Source: Armigeres subalbatus (lineage: Eukaryota; Arthropoda; Insecta; Diptera; Culicidae). From it: a DNA stretch of 64,000 nucleotides. Every line of letters begins with the position of its first letter. Position 1 is the stretch's first letter. The notes beneath the pieces were generated by a model. The model ran no database searches, had not been told where the DNA came from, and saw nothing but the letters and a program-made list of their open reading frames with translations. The position numbers were made by a program, and so were the translations under genes. Below, piece after piece: positions 1 to 21,568 of this stretch. The stretch covers positions 333,619,953-333,683,952 of the forward strand of contig NC_085140.1 in NCBI RefSeq assembly GCF_024139115.2, in the 5' to 3' direction.

Positions 1-11
1 AAGATGTTAGA

Positions 12-2060
12 TTGAAAATAATAGAGCCGTTTTCAGAGGCAATTAACATGATGGGTTTTCACGGCATGATAACGGATGAAGGGAAACAAATTTTAAGCCA
101 AATGCTCTCGGCAGCAAATTTCGTAGAAACAGAATATAAGTATCTCAACAGATTGAAAGAGCTTGATCTGTATGTTGACCCGAAAGAATTTGTTATAAGC
201 GACGAGCTTCTTCCTGGTGTCGTACACAATGAGCAGATGATGGATAACGACCCAGTGACAGGTAGAGTAATAATTAATAATTAATTGTCCAGTTTATTCA
301 TTATATGTACACTTTTACAGGTATTCTTCTGCCTTTGTCATTCACTTTGAGAAAGTACTTGGAATCCGAAGGAGTCATGGACACTTTAATTAATAGTATC
401 ATTCCATCTGATGATAACTATATTCGGAGTCTAATAGACGGGAGTGTTTGGAAAACCAGAACAGCAGGTCTCGATTCGATTCGATTCACTACTACCGATA
501 CAGTGTCACCTCATGCAGCACGTACCTCTATATGTGGAATTTATTGTTACATACCATGTCTACCTGCAAATGTTTTAACAAAATTAGAGAACATACTTGT
601 TGTCGGTTATGTATTATCAGAAGATAGGAAAGAATATGACAATGAACGACTATTCATCAATCTCGTAAACACACTCATCGAACTAGAAACAGATGGCCTC
701 GAAATCAATGTCAGAGGGGAAAAAGTCACAGTGTATTTCATGTTGGGGAATATTACTGGAGACAATTTGGGACTTTCTGGTATACTTGACTTAGTAGAAT
801 CTGCACGAGCGAATTTTTACTGTCGGATGTGTAAACGAAATAGAGAACAGAGAGAAAATGATACAATTGAACACCAGAGCTCTTTTAGGACTATACAAAA
901 TTATCAGGAGGATTTAATTTTAGATAACGTATCGATAACTGGTATTAAAAATAATAGTGTATTTAATCGCATACCATCTTTTCATATAGTTCTCAATGTT
1001 TACTTTGATTTAATGCATGACCTATGGGAGGGCATATGCATCTATGGATTAGGGCATTATTTGAATTACTTTATCAAAAGTAAAAAACTATTCACATTAG
1101 AGGATTTAAATTACCGAAAGAACTTATTTGTTTTTGGAAACCATAACTCATCTAATATTCCCAATGACATTAAAGATATAAATGTTGCGAAAAGTAAAGT
1201 AAAAATGACTGCGAGTGAAATCAAAACTCTAGTTATATTTCTTCCACTTATCATCGGTAGTCTAGTGCCTGCTTAAGATCCAGTTTGGAATCATTTCTGC
1301 GTATTACTAAAAATATGCCATATTCTGATGCTGCGGGAAATTTCACATGATCATTTGAATACCTTAAGAGAACTCGTACAAACTCATCATACTCAATATA
1401 TAACGCTTTTTAATGACAATCTTAAGCCAAAGCATCACAACTTAATTCATTACGCATCATTTATTAAGTGTTCTGGTACACCTCGCCACCAATTGACGAT
1501 GAGAGGGGAGGCAAAACAGAGAAGCCAAGCAGTATAGTAGAGTGAATAATAATAAAATCAACATTTGTAAATCACTCGGTATAAAGGCTAGTTTAAAATT
1601 TGCTTTCAATATTTTCAATAAACAGTTTATTCCTGCAACTGTTGACTTCAGCAAATCTAAATTTATGGTCAGCCAACTCAAAAATGATTTCATTTCACTT
1701 TTTAATGATAATTACAAAATTGACAGAACTGCAGTGAAATATGTTAATAAGTTTTTCAAACACGGATTCGAATTCACAAAGAATACCATTGTTTTAATAC
1801 CACAGAAAGATCTGGCGAGTATTTATGAAATAGAAGACATAATACTGGATCAAGATGATAACGTAATTATGACATGTTATAACGTTCACTCCCGTTGCTT
1901 TGATGAACATTTTCAATCTTTTGAGATGTATAAAACAACGATCAAGACTGTAATTTCAGGTATAAACGATATAGAAATATGTGCCATTAATTTGCATAGG
2001 GTAGACGATAAGTTATATTTTAGATGTTGTAATTTAATGATAATAATAAATAATGTATAA
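12..2060 (+). pseudogene. CACTA tnp2-like transposase, broken, with one intron
   Basis: This is a transposase remnant of the animal EnSpm/tnp2-like family. Family signatures are GDNLGLSGILDLVESARANF, a CRMC cysteine pair, the FDLMHDLWEGIC block and LKPKHHNLIHY followed by NICKSLGIK. The first two reading frames (12-261 and 321-1276) join across a probable 59-nt intron (262-320, GTAGAG...TTTACAG) that keeps frame. The same frame continues past an in-frame TAA at 1274-1276 into residues typical of the family, so that stop is a mutation. Further stops at 1535-1540 and a frame change lead into 1542-2060. The frame is open to the window start, so the N-terminus is missing. The gene is inactive. 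Confidence 0.75.
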
Positions 2061-2149
2061 ATACATATATTTTACATTACTTTGAAAATTGAAAAATGGA
2101 ATATATCTCAATTATGAAATCAACAAAACCTTTTTTTCTCCAATGCAAG

Positions 2150-2484
2150 AATATTATTTAAACCAAAGGATTTTTTTTCTAAACTAAAATATATTATTGT
2201 TGAAACAACAATATGGTTTTGTTGTTACGAAACGGCAGATTTTTTTACAATAATGATTTTTATTTATTGAACTACTATGTAATATTTTTGAATCAACAAT
2301 GCGGATTGTTGTTATTTGACAGCTGAATATTTCATGGCATGTTTAGAAACAATATTTTGTTTTGTTGAAATAGACGATCGAATTTTTTGAATCAAAAATT
2401 ATAGCCGGTAGGCCGTGAGTCTACAATAAATTTTGTTGAATCAATAACGAATTCTTTTGGAAATACAACTTATTTTTCTGCGTG
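2150..2484. repeat. Subterminal repeats and right terminus of CACTA element
   Basis: Four or more diverged AACAATATTTTGTTG-type motifs occur in direct and inverted orientation between the transposase remnant and the CACGCAGAAAAA-type end. The stretch has no coding potential. Confidence 0.45.
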
Positions 2485-2820
2485 AAGGTGGTGATATCTG
2501 ATAACGATACCAGCAGAGAAATTCGGAGACGCATCATGGCAGGAAATCGTACGTACTTTGGTGTTTATAACTTAATTACGATACAGTCCTTATTGATGGC
2601 ATATTATAGATGCTTGTTCCAATTAATTTTCACCCACTTGCTGGCTTACCCAGCAGTGTACCATTCATGTTTTTTTTAAATTGTCAAACATAATTATGTT
2701 GCTGCCAAGAAAGGCGCCGTAATTGCAAATAAGATTGATCCGTTGAAATGACTCATTCATACACCAAAACAATTGACCAAAAAGCAGCCGACTTGCTCCT
2801 GATTTTTAGGCTTTTGTAAT

Positions 2821-3157
2821 TAGAGATGTCGCAAATTAATCGATTACTTCGATTAATCGATTCATCGTTGTGATAATCGATTAATTTTGAATCGATTATT
2901 ACCCAACGATTAATCGATTCAATAATCGAGATGAATCGTGAGTAATCGATTAGTTACTGATCGATTAATCAGAATTTTACGACATCATAAAGATGACGAA
3001 AATTAATTGATTATTTCGATTAATCGATTCATCGTTGTGATAATCGATTAATTTTGAATCGATTACTATACAATGATTAATCGATTCAATAATCGACTAG
3101 AATCAAGAGTAATCGATTAGTAACTAATCGATTAATCGGGATTTTACGACATCTCTA
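2821..3157. mobile_element. MITE with two tandem ATCGATTAAT-rich units
   Basis: The ends are inverted: TAGAGATGTCG at 2821 and CGACATCTCTA ending at 3157. Inside are two tandem units of about 166 bp (from about 2834 and 3000), each made of repeated palindromic TCGATTAATCGA words. The units share the CGATTAATCGATTCATCG block. It is non-coding and non-autonomous; the superfamily is not determined. Confidence 0.65.
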
Positions 3158-3615
3158 TTTGTAATATCAAGGGACCAAATATCATCGTTCGTTTCGTATT
3201 GTTTCCACCCAGACCACGCCTCAAGCAACCTACCTGAATGTCTGCAAATTCTCTCCAATTCCAGATGCAACGGTTTCTGGCGACTCGAGATTGCTTAGCT
3301 ACCCAGCATTAAGGACCAAAGTGAGATTCCACTATCGAGACTAACGAGACACCATGCAAGCAGCACACGAAGCAGTGATGTAATGTGTTGCAGGTAACAC
3401 TCTATGACCTACACTGAAATTTATTACTTACTTTAAATCAAGAAGAGACAGCACTCGACGACTTTCACAATACAATCGCGTAAGTATTTTGTTTTTTAAT
3501 ATATGGAATACGTGTGTAGTTTCATAGGATATATGTAAATATTTAATAAAACTGTATTATACTTGATGCCCGGTATATTCTAGTTCAGTGCGTAAAGAAC
3601 CAACGATGACAGTCC
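3158..3615. other. Intergenic, 3' flank of alpha-COP
   Basis: No gene was found. A TTTATT at 3419-3424 (AATAAA on the minus strand, about 190 bp past the alpha-COP stop) is a possible polyadenylation signal. The rest is unremarkable. Confidence 0.35.
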
Positions 3616-13080
<9,465 letters not shown>

Positions 13081-13304
13081 TCTGTCTCATTTGGAGAATT
13101 AAACTTAAAAGTGACAGTTCGAAAATTAGCAAATAACCCAGTCATAAGAATGGCTGGTGCTACCCAGCAATTCCAATAAGACATCGATGCTAAATGATTC
13201 GATATCTGTCAAATGTAATCTTGCTCTGCGAGCAGGGTTATTTGATAATTATTGAAATGTCACTTTTAAGTTTAATTTCAGTTTGATTCTCCAAATGAGA
13301 CAGA
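13081..13304. mobile_element. MITE, TCTGTCTCATTTGG ends
   Basis: TCTGTCTCATTTGGAGAAT at 13081 is repeated in inverted form ending at 13304. The arms continue through a shared TTAAACTTAAAAGTGACA block (about 35-45 bp in all). The 224-bp element is non-coding. Confidence 0.7.
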
Positions 13305-13320
13305 CCTTAATATACTATTA

Positions 13321-13679
13321 GCAGACCCCACACGAGGCATATATTGACAATACTTTTTTCGTCAAACTTTTCATCAAACTTTTCTTCAATATTTTCACTG
13401 ATTAGCCGGCATGGTCGTAGCTGAAGAAAAACTCAATTTTTTCGTGAACTAATACGAATCAAATAGCGGTATAACGCACAAAACACGCACACACTCAACC
13501 GTCATCGACTCCTGTGGGCAAACTGCGGGGAGAGATGAGGGGAAATATTGAAAAGAATATCAAACTTTTCTGATTTCCCTCAATATTTACTTCAATATTT
13601 TGGGTTCGCACTCACACTATCAATCTTTTTCTTCAATAATCAAGAGTTTGTCAAACTTTTTCCGTCGTGTGGGGTCTGC
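13321..13679. mobile_element. TA-flanked MITE, GCAGACCCCACACGA ends
   Basis: The inverted ends are GCAGACCCCACACGA at 13321 and TCGTGTGGGGTCTGC ending at 13679, each bordered by TA. The interior is rich in CAAACTTTT and TTCAATATTTT words. The element is non-autonomous. Confidence 0.75.
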
Positions 13680-14078
13680 TATTGAGATTCTCACGTCCGA
13701 ATGTGTGAGTGGCGTTAAAAGGAAAACAAACACTCCTAGATGGTGCTACTCAGCAAAGTTTGGGTGAAAATTAGTATATTTCCATATATTTTTTAACTCC
13801 TTCGCAACCATCGTGATGACTCGATCAACTTTGAGGTTATGAGCAGAAGGAAAACAAACATGTATTTACACATGCCGAATTGCACATCAGTGTGCGAGCG
13901 TTAAACGTCACTCATCTCTATAAGGACACACCTGAGACGAGACCGGCAAAGACAGCTTCTTTTTCCTTGTTTTGACGCTTGTTCTTCTTTTTATCACAGT
14001 TGATTATCGAGCTTCAACTGTTTCCTTGACTGTTTCACCTAAGCCCCGGGTGGACTTTTGTGTGCACAATATACATAA
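13680..14078. other. Intergenic
   Basis: No gene or recognisable repeat was found. Confidence 0.4.
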
Positions 14079-14315
14079 AAATGAATTTCTGTCTGTCTGA
14101 ACCTTATAGACTCGGAAAGTACTGAACCGATCGGCGTGAAAATTTGTATGCAGGGGTTTTTGGGACCGGGGAAGGTTCTTAAGATGGTTTGAGACCCCTC
14201 CCCACTCTAGAAGGGAGGGCTCCCATACAAATGAAACACAAATTACTGCATAACTTAAGAACTAATAAGAGAATAAACCAATTTTAGGCGAAACAAAGTT
14301 CGTCGGGTCTGCTAG
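14079..14315 (+). mobile_element. Helitron-like 3' end, copy 1
   Basis: This segment shares its body with 30107-30281: CTGTCTGAACCTTATAGACT, then GGGCTCCCATACAAATGAAA. Both copies stop at GGGTCTGCTAG followed by T. A short ACGAA/TTCGT-type hairpin lies about 10 nt before CTAG. Absence of terminal inverted repeats plus a hairpin and a CTAG end fits Helitrons. The 5' boundary is uncertain. Confidence 0.4.
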
Positions 14316-15253
14316 TACATAATAAACCGAGGCTAGAAGTGCTCGGCGAAACTTAACAGCAAATATTAAAAGAGCTGAGGCAAATTCATCGACCAGCTGG
14401 GCAAAGCATTCTTTAATCAATGAAGTTGGCGCTCGAGGTCAGTCATGTCAAAGGAGAAGGGCACAAGTTTTTTTTTCCTGCTGAAAAGTTCAGAAAATGA
14501 CGGAATATCCCGCGAAATTCGGCATATATGGGGTTGCTTTTATCCTTCTTTTATGCGGCATGTGCCGGCTCTCTCGGCTCTCTCGGTGGTTTCCATTTAC
14601 GGAACTGGAATTTCTAATACTAATTCAAAGTTTATTGCACGAGTCGAATAAGGCAAGCAAGCTTCAGTTAAATGATTTCAGCTAGACAATAATAGCTCTT
14701 CTGAACGCATGCTTGAATTTATTTGGATGCTTTACATTCTCCACATCCTTGGCGTCACAAGAAGAATCCGACAAAACGACAGACGTTGAGGGTGGTTATG
14801 AGTCCATTCGATCTGACTGGTTATTAATGCTTCTTTATGATTCATCGCAAGATATTGTCAGTTTCGCTGGTAACAAAACGCGCCGATCACTTTTTAAGCA
14901 CCTTTAAAATCGTCGCCAATATCATTATTTTCAATCTGTGGTAGTTCAAAGCCAAATTATGAAAATATGCATGAAAAATAGTACTAAATTTCGGGAAATA
15001 ATGTGATTATTGAAATCAAACAATTTTGGTCACAGTTGATTTGACAGATCTTATGGCCATTTTTGCTGGCGACGATTTCGGCGACGATTTGCTTTGCGAC
15101 GATTTCAAATCGTCGCGGCCGATAAGGTGGGAAATTGATAATAATTATCGAGGATCCATGAAGGGCAAAAATGGAGTGAGATGAACTGGTCCCAAAGGCT
15201 TGAGATATGGACACACTAATTTGCTTATTGGACCAGTATTCACCAGTGAAATA
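14316..15253. other. Intergenic with CGACGATTT repeats
   Basis: No gene was found. Around 15060-15115, GCGACGATTT-type words recur three times, with the inverse (AAATCGTCGC) at about 14908 and 15104. This is probably a decayed MITE. Confidence 0.35.
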
Positions 15254-15530
15254 CAGTAGACGTGTAGACGTTCGATAACAGCAAATCATTTAACTGCAAT
15301 GCTTTTTAACTGCAATTCGATAGTTGCAACAGTTTTGCAGTTATCGGACCGCTAAACTTCAAACTGATGTCAGACTCAATGACAGCTGCATTGCGCTGCA
15401 CATTTAGATGCACTTTTATTGCATCTGACGTCGATATTGACAACCGTTTGACGTCTAGAATGCATTGCAGTTATCGAACGGCATTCGTTAACTGAAAAGT
15501 AAACATTTTGCAGTTATCGAACGGCTACTG
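15254..15530. mobile_element. TA-flanked MITE, CAGTAG ends, copy 1
   Basis: CAGTAG...TTCGATAAC at the left and TTGCAGTTATCGAACGG...CTACTG at the right are bordered by TA. A shorter relative lies at 59425-59653 and shares CTTCAAACTGATGTCA and ACAACCGTTTGACGTCTAGA. These are Tc1/mariner-type hallmarks. Confidence 0.75.
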
Positions 15531-15674
15531 TACATCGCAGTTCTTCTCTGTTGAACACCTACGTCGATGCGATTGAGGAACCATACGCGTAGTTCTTTCG
15601 TTGTTGTTCATCTATATAACATTCCTACAACAGACGTTTTAAAATAAAATGATGCGACTATTTCCAATTATCTA

Positions 15675-15936
15675 CAGTCGCGATTCGCTGGTTGGGCCAC
15701 GACCTCGGCCCAACTAACGAATTCGGTTTTTTAGTTGGGTCAACTGACAGCCTTTTGAACACGTGTATTTCGACTTGAACATCACAAATGATGTCCAGTG
15801 ACGCTCAATCCCGTTTTCCGTATTTACATTGAATTTTGACGTTCGGTTGCTTTTTAGTTGGGCCATGGCCCAACCAGCGGAGGCCCAACTAAAAAGTGAC
15901 CCAAGTATTAAGATCCCAACCAGCGAATTCCGACTG
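15675..15936. mobile_element. TA-flanked MITE, CAGTCG ends
   Basis: CAGTCGCGATTCGCTGGTTG at 15675 is matched by CCAACCAGCGAATTCCGACTG ending at 15936, with TA on both sides. GTTGGGCC words repeat inside. Confidence 0.8.
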
Positions 15937-16392
15937 TACCTTCCTGCTTGATGACAGCACAAATATTTTTTTCGCCTACTTTCTGGATTGCATTTACCAG
16001 TCAAAATTACTTTGGTAATTTGATCAAATTTTCCTTGAGCATTTTCCTTGAGAACTGCATACTAAGCTTAAAAGTGGATCCAATTCACGAATTAGTAAAT
16101 TCATTTTCATAAGGATTTTTATACCGGGAACAAAACACAAGTTTCTAACTGATTATTGCTGTTCCAGAGAAAGCTTTCCCTTTTTCGGCTCAATTTATAA
16201 ACTACCGCAGTTGTCATTTCATGCTTTTTCTTTGTCGTTTTGCATGGCATACTATAATGACAACACCGAATATCTGATTTTTGTTTCAGTGTTTCAAAGA
16301 TTTTCAAGCCTGCGGAAGAACTTTGACAGCTGCGGAAGAACTTTACGGAATCCGTAAAATGGAAAAATTTCAAAAGATCCGCAATATTAATT
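15937..16392. other. Intergenic
   Basis: No gene was found. A short direct repeat, GCGGAAGAACTTT(G/A)C, lies near 16313-16345. Confidence 0.4.
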
Positions 16393-16537
16393 GGGATTAT
16401 TCTACGAGTCGAGTGACGTGAGGTGAGTCGATTTTAGCAATTCTCACGTGAGGTGACCATGTTATTCAAATGGGGCTATACGACTCTTCTCACGTCATTC
16501 GAGCAATCTCACGTCACTCCACTCGTAGAATAAGCCC
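16393..16537. mobile_element. 145-bp MITE, TTATTCTACGAG ends, copy 1
   Basis: The ends are GGGATTATTCTACGAG and CTCGTAGAATAAGCCC. An almost identical 145-bp copy lies in reverse orientation at 29102-29246. It contains several TCACGTGA/TGACGTGAG words. Confidence 0.85.
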
Positions 16538-17093
16538 AAATAAGCTAAGCGGATGATTTGGAATACTCGTTTAAGTGAAAAAGTCTTCGTAAAACAAAAT
16601 TCTTGCGGAATATTTTATTTGGGATACCAATACTTTCACACAAAAAGCTGCTGGCTGCACCCAGGGACACATCTGTGCTAGTCCTGAGTTCCTCCTCGCC
16701 GAATAATTCCTCCTGGCCCAATCCGTTGCGTAAAAATGGCCTTTTTCTGACGTTTGCACAGCACCCTCTGTTTACCAGCTCCTGAATATTTCGACACTTC
16801 TCCTGGACTCTTGCTGACTAGCCAGCATCCTACCGAACGTTCCGACCTCCTGATAAATTCCGTCTGGCGCTACCCACGACTTACGTGGCCGATCCATGAT
16901 CCCACTGCAACACGCGACTTATACGGCCGATCCATGATCCTCTGCTGCAACGTCAACGGTCGATCCATCCCACTAAGATGTAGCTAAAGTGCCTGCATTA
17001 TACAAGTGGCGCAATACTCCTACCTTTAAGAACCTTGTGCTCGATTGGAACAACTGATTTGACAGCAAGCGCGCCGTTCCAAATTTGACACTG
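16538..17093. other. Intergenic
   Basis: No gene was recognised. GGCCGATCCATGATCC occurs twice at about 16889-16940 in a locally less AT-rich stretch of unknown origin. Confidence 0.35.
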
Positions 17094-17555
17094 TTAAGGC
17101 TCCGTCAGACGTTGCAAGCAAATCACTCGTGCGAGCGAATGATTTCTGAGAGTACTCGCAACTGCAGTCACACGTAGCAGTTTTTTACTTTAATCAAATG
17201 ACAGTTTTACTCTCATTCAAATATAAACAAAAACGAAAAATTTGTTTTTCGACCACAAAATCTAATTTCATTCCTATTTTTTCAGTGCAACACTGCCACC
17301 TGAAAACGTTTTCACTTTTGCGAGCGAAAAATTTGCTAATGCTGCACTAGCAAGCGCAATTTCGTTTCTGCGAGTTGAAAATTTTTAACGCTTAGCAGTC
17401 ACACATTGCAACCAAGCGTTTGCTTACGAGTTGTCATTTGTTTGCATGCAATCACTTTCAGTGTAGTCAGACAGGCAAATTTTTGACAGTTGTCACTTTC
17501 TGTGAGCAAAATGCTCGTTGCGAGTGATTTGCTTGCAACGTCTGAGGGCACCTTT
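17094..17555. mobile_element. MITE, TCAGACGTTGCAAGC ends
   Basis: TCAGACGTTGCAAGCAAATC near the left end is inverted as GATTTGCTTGCAACGTCTGA near the right end. Outer bases AAGG and CCTT extend the match. It is non-coding, AT-rich, and lies just upstream of RpL23. Confidence 0.75.
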
Positions 17556-17746
17556 ACGAGTGCATGCAGCTTCTTTAGGTGTAGCCTTTTTCGAATGTTA
17601 CGCGAGAAAAAAAACGCGTGATTCGACATTCCCACTGGGCATAAATTCGCTTGAAACCATTCAACTTGAGAGTGATTTTCTGACACTTGCTGTCAATGCG
17701 ATCGCCAGCCGGAAGTCCAATCGCTGTCAAACGCAACTGTCTTTCG

Positions 17747-17756
17747 TTCTTTTTCC
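17747..17756 (+). promoter_or_regulatory. TCT/TOP-like pyrimidine tract of RpL23
   Basis: TTCTTTTTCC lies 52-61 bases before the RpL23 start codon. Ribosomal-protein genes of insects typically start transcription at a C inside such a tract (TCT initiator), which also gives the mRNA its 5' TOP. Position and context fit; the transcription start was not measured. Confidence 0.5.
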
Positions 17757-17807
17757 GGCATCTTTACAAGTGTCGTGCACACATCAAATTTTGCTGCGTT
17801 TTAAACA

Positions 17808-18924
<1,117 letters not shown>

Positions 18925-19005
18925 GGAGTTGGTTTGGATATGGTTTGAACTGTTTTGTGGAGAAATTATTCCATGAATTGAACGAGCAGAAAGAACTGGA
19001 AGCGG

Positions 19006-19011
19006 AATAAA
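19006..19011 (+). terminator. RpL23 polyadenylation signal
   Basis: AATAAA lies 82 bp after the RpL23 stop codon. Confidence 0.6.
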
Positions 19012-19783
19012 ACATGGAAACGTTGGTGAGAAAACAATATGTTGAAAAAAGTGGTGTTTTCGGTGTTGATGGTTCAAGATGACAAGATCCTGGCAAGGCA
19101 AGTCCAGTTGTATGTACTGCAAAGCAAGTGATTACTAAGTCACGTTCAAGTCTCAGGCAAGTGTTTTAACGTAAAGTGGGTCAAGTGAAAATTAAAGAAA
19201 CTAAGTTGAAAACCAGAATGGTTGTCTAATGAAGTTGGATTTTTTTCCAACAACAATAAAATAAACAAATTACAATAAACCGTACGTTCAATTTATCTAA
19301 AAGAAAAAATAGCTTCGTTAGACGATCATTGCGGTTTTCAAGTTTATCAAACAGGGGGCAAGAAGCCTTTAGGCAAGTTCCGGTTTTTAATGTATTTGTT
19401 CTTATTCTACGTCTGGGGTGATTTGAGAATTGTACATTTCGAATATTTTTGCGTGAGACGACCGTGCAATTCGAATGGAAGTTATCGGTAATTCTCACTT
19501 CGTTCGTGAAATATGTACCTAGCACAATTTCTTAGAAATCTGCTGATACTAAGAATTTTGTAACAGTTGTTTGTCTAATGTTCATTAATTTATTCAGGCG
19601 TGCGTTGTACTAGTTTTATCCATTCTTCTTCTTCAATGGCTCTGCATTCCAACTGGAACTTGGCCTGCTTTCCAAGTTAGTATTCTATTAGCGTTTCCTC
19701 AGTTATTAATTGAAAACTTTTCTATGCCCGCCATTGCATGAGTTTGTACCGTCCGAATACTAGTGATTAGACATATTCACCCC
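19012..19783. other. Intergenic, 3' of RpL23
   Basis: No gene was found. At 19206-19250 a GTTGAAAACCAGAATGG segment matches the repeat at 56897-57107. Confidence 0.4.
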
Positions 19784-19920
19784 TATTCTTGTTTACGGAC
19801 GAACGAAACTTTCGAACGAATGCAGTTCGTTCGAATTGTTTCCTCATTTGATTTTGCTGGCGTAAACGAGAATGCACATCAGCTTTCGTTCGAAAGTGCG
19901 TTCGTACGTAAACAAGAATA
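19784..19920. mobile_element. MITE, TATTCTTGTTTACG ends
   Basis: TATTCTTGTTTACGGACGAA at 19784 and the inverse CGTACGTAAACAAGAATA ending at 19920 define a 137-bp element with GTTCGTTCGAA words. A half copy lies at 33880-33927. Confidence 0.7.
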
Positions 19921-19935
19921 ATAGCCATTATCAGA

Positions 19936-20129
19936 TAGGGGGAATGACGGCTTTGGCAGGTTTTGTTCTATTATTGGCAGGGTTTTTTTTATGACTGGCT
20001 AGGCTCAAATTTAGCCTAAACAATCTTTGCATATCAAAGAATATTGTGGCCAAATTTCATAAAATTTGGTCGACAAAAACCCCCCTGCCAATAATAGAAC
20101 AAAACCTGCCAAAGCCGTCTTTCTCCCTA
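19936..20129. mobile_element. MITE with ~45-bp inverted ends, TAGGGGGAATGACGG
   Basis: The left arm (19936-19982) and right arm (20083-20129) are near-perfect inverse copies that include GGCAGGTTTTGTTCTATTAT. The element is 194 bp and non-coding. Confidence 0.8.
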
Positions 20130-20156
20130 TACAACAATAATAAAAATATGAAAATA

Positions 20157-20542
20157 CAGTCGCCTCTCCACATCTCGATATTGAAGGGACCATCGAGATA
20201 GGGAGAGATCGAGGAATGGGAGGGAAATTGAAATGGATACTAGATCCAAAAAAGCTCGTTGCTATGAAATACGACAACAAAACAAATGCCATTTCTTGTT
20301 ATTGATATGTTTGTTATTGTCCAAAGATGGTCTAGTAGCCTAAAAATTTGAACATATCGACATAAGGAGAGTGATTCCAGAACAAAATATAATCAGAACA
20401 CATCGAGATAGAGAGATATCGAGATAGGGAGGTTATCGAGATGTAGAATACCCAAATGTATGTAGATTGAAGGGACCAAGGAAACCATCGACATAGGGAA
20501 AGATATCGAGATGTAGAACATCGAGATGTAGAGAGTCGACTG
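20157..20542. mobile_element. TA-flanked MITE with ATCGAGAT repeats
   Basis: The ends are CAGTCGCCTCTCCACATCTC and GATGTAGAGAGTCGACTG, flanked by TA. The interior is filled with ATCGAGATAGGGAGA-type direct repeats. Confidence 0.75.
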
Positions 20543-21568
20543 TAATATCAAAATGATGGGTGTTGCAAACCACCCCTACTGCGGGGTGACTTGCAAAACT
20601 TCATCGAATTCAATTCAATTCAATTCAATTTCAATTTATTTATCTATTTTGATCATTCATTTACAATTTGTTGCAATAAATTTTTGACCGAGATGGCGAT
20701 GCCTGACATCAGTGATAATTTAACAGTAATACTTCTAAGAAGAATAGTTTTAACATTTTTAACATGAAGCTCGAGAAGGAAAAATGTTACTAGAAAAAAA
20801 AAACCTTCGTAATTACAATAGAAAATGGATAGTCTAAGGAAATGGGTGTTTAAAAAAAAATCTAATTATATATCACAGGTTCTAGTGCACCAAATGTTGG
20901 AGCAAGGGGTTTTCAGATGTTTCGCATCGAAGATGGAATTTGGGTAGAAGCCGTTGAAACCAGTCGTCGATTTTTTCAATACCTGCAAGTTCATGGAGGT
21001 CATCAGTCGGATGTAGGAAGTCCAGATTCATCATCGTTTTGAGGAGACGGTTCTGCTTTTTTCAACCGATAGCTACGAGCGCAAGTACACCACGCTTGAA
21101 AAGCGTAAGTCAAAGTTGGTCGGAAAACTGATTTGTACAAAAGCAATTTCGAACGTACATCTAATTTTGATCGACGATTGACCAGTGGATTGGTTAGCTT
21201 GTCGCATTTCTTTATATTCGTGGATATATGTTTCGAAAAGTTCAGCTTCCGATCCAGGATAGCACCGAGGTACTGAACGTCATCTGACCAAGGAATTAGT
21301 TGACCATTGGCTCTGATCTCACCTTGTGACAGGTTACGAGGACTTCTTCTTCTGGTGAAAAAGATGGCTTGTGTTTTATTGGCGTTGATCTTGATCTTCC
21401 ATTTCTGGTGGTACGATTCGAGTGATTGCTGAGCTTGTTGTAGTTTCTCCAGCACAACCGCGGCATTACGATGCGATGCTAGGTAGCCCGTGTCATCAGC
21501 GAACAGGTAGTATTCAACGTCATCGATCATTATCATATCTGCAGTGAATATGTTGTAGAGGATTGGAC

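Larger units (their letters stand above)
1..2484 (+). mobile_element. CACTA/EnSpm DNA transposon, right part
   Basis: The right-hand portion of a CACTA (EnSpm) transposon enters from the left window edge. It carries a degraded tnp2-like transposase (12-2060), then an AT-rich subterminal zone (about 2150-2470) with several diverged copies of a motif built on AACAATATTTTGTTG in both orientations. The right end reads TTTTTCTGCGTG at 2473-2484, the inverse of CACGCAGAAAAA, which fits the CAC-starting ends of the superfamily. Subterminal repeats are known for CACTA elements. The left end lies outside the window, so the terminal inverted repeat and the 2-4 bp target duplication could not be checked. 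Confidence 0.6.

Noticed and set aside
2482..2679. 65-codon plus-strand frame
   Set aside because: Begins in the CACTA terminus and has no family features.
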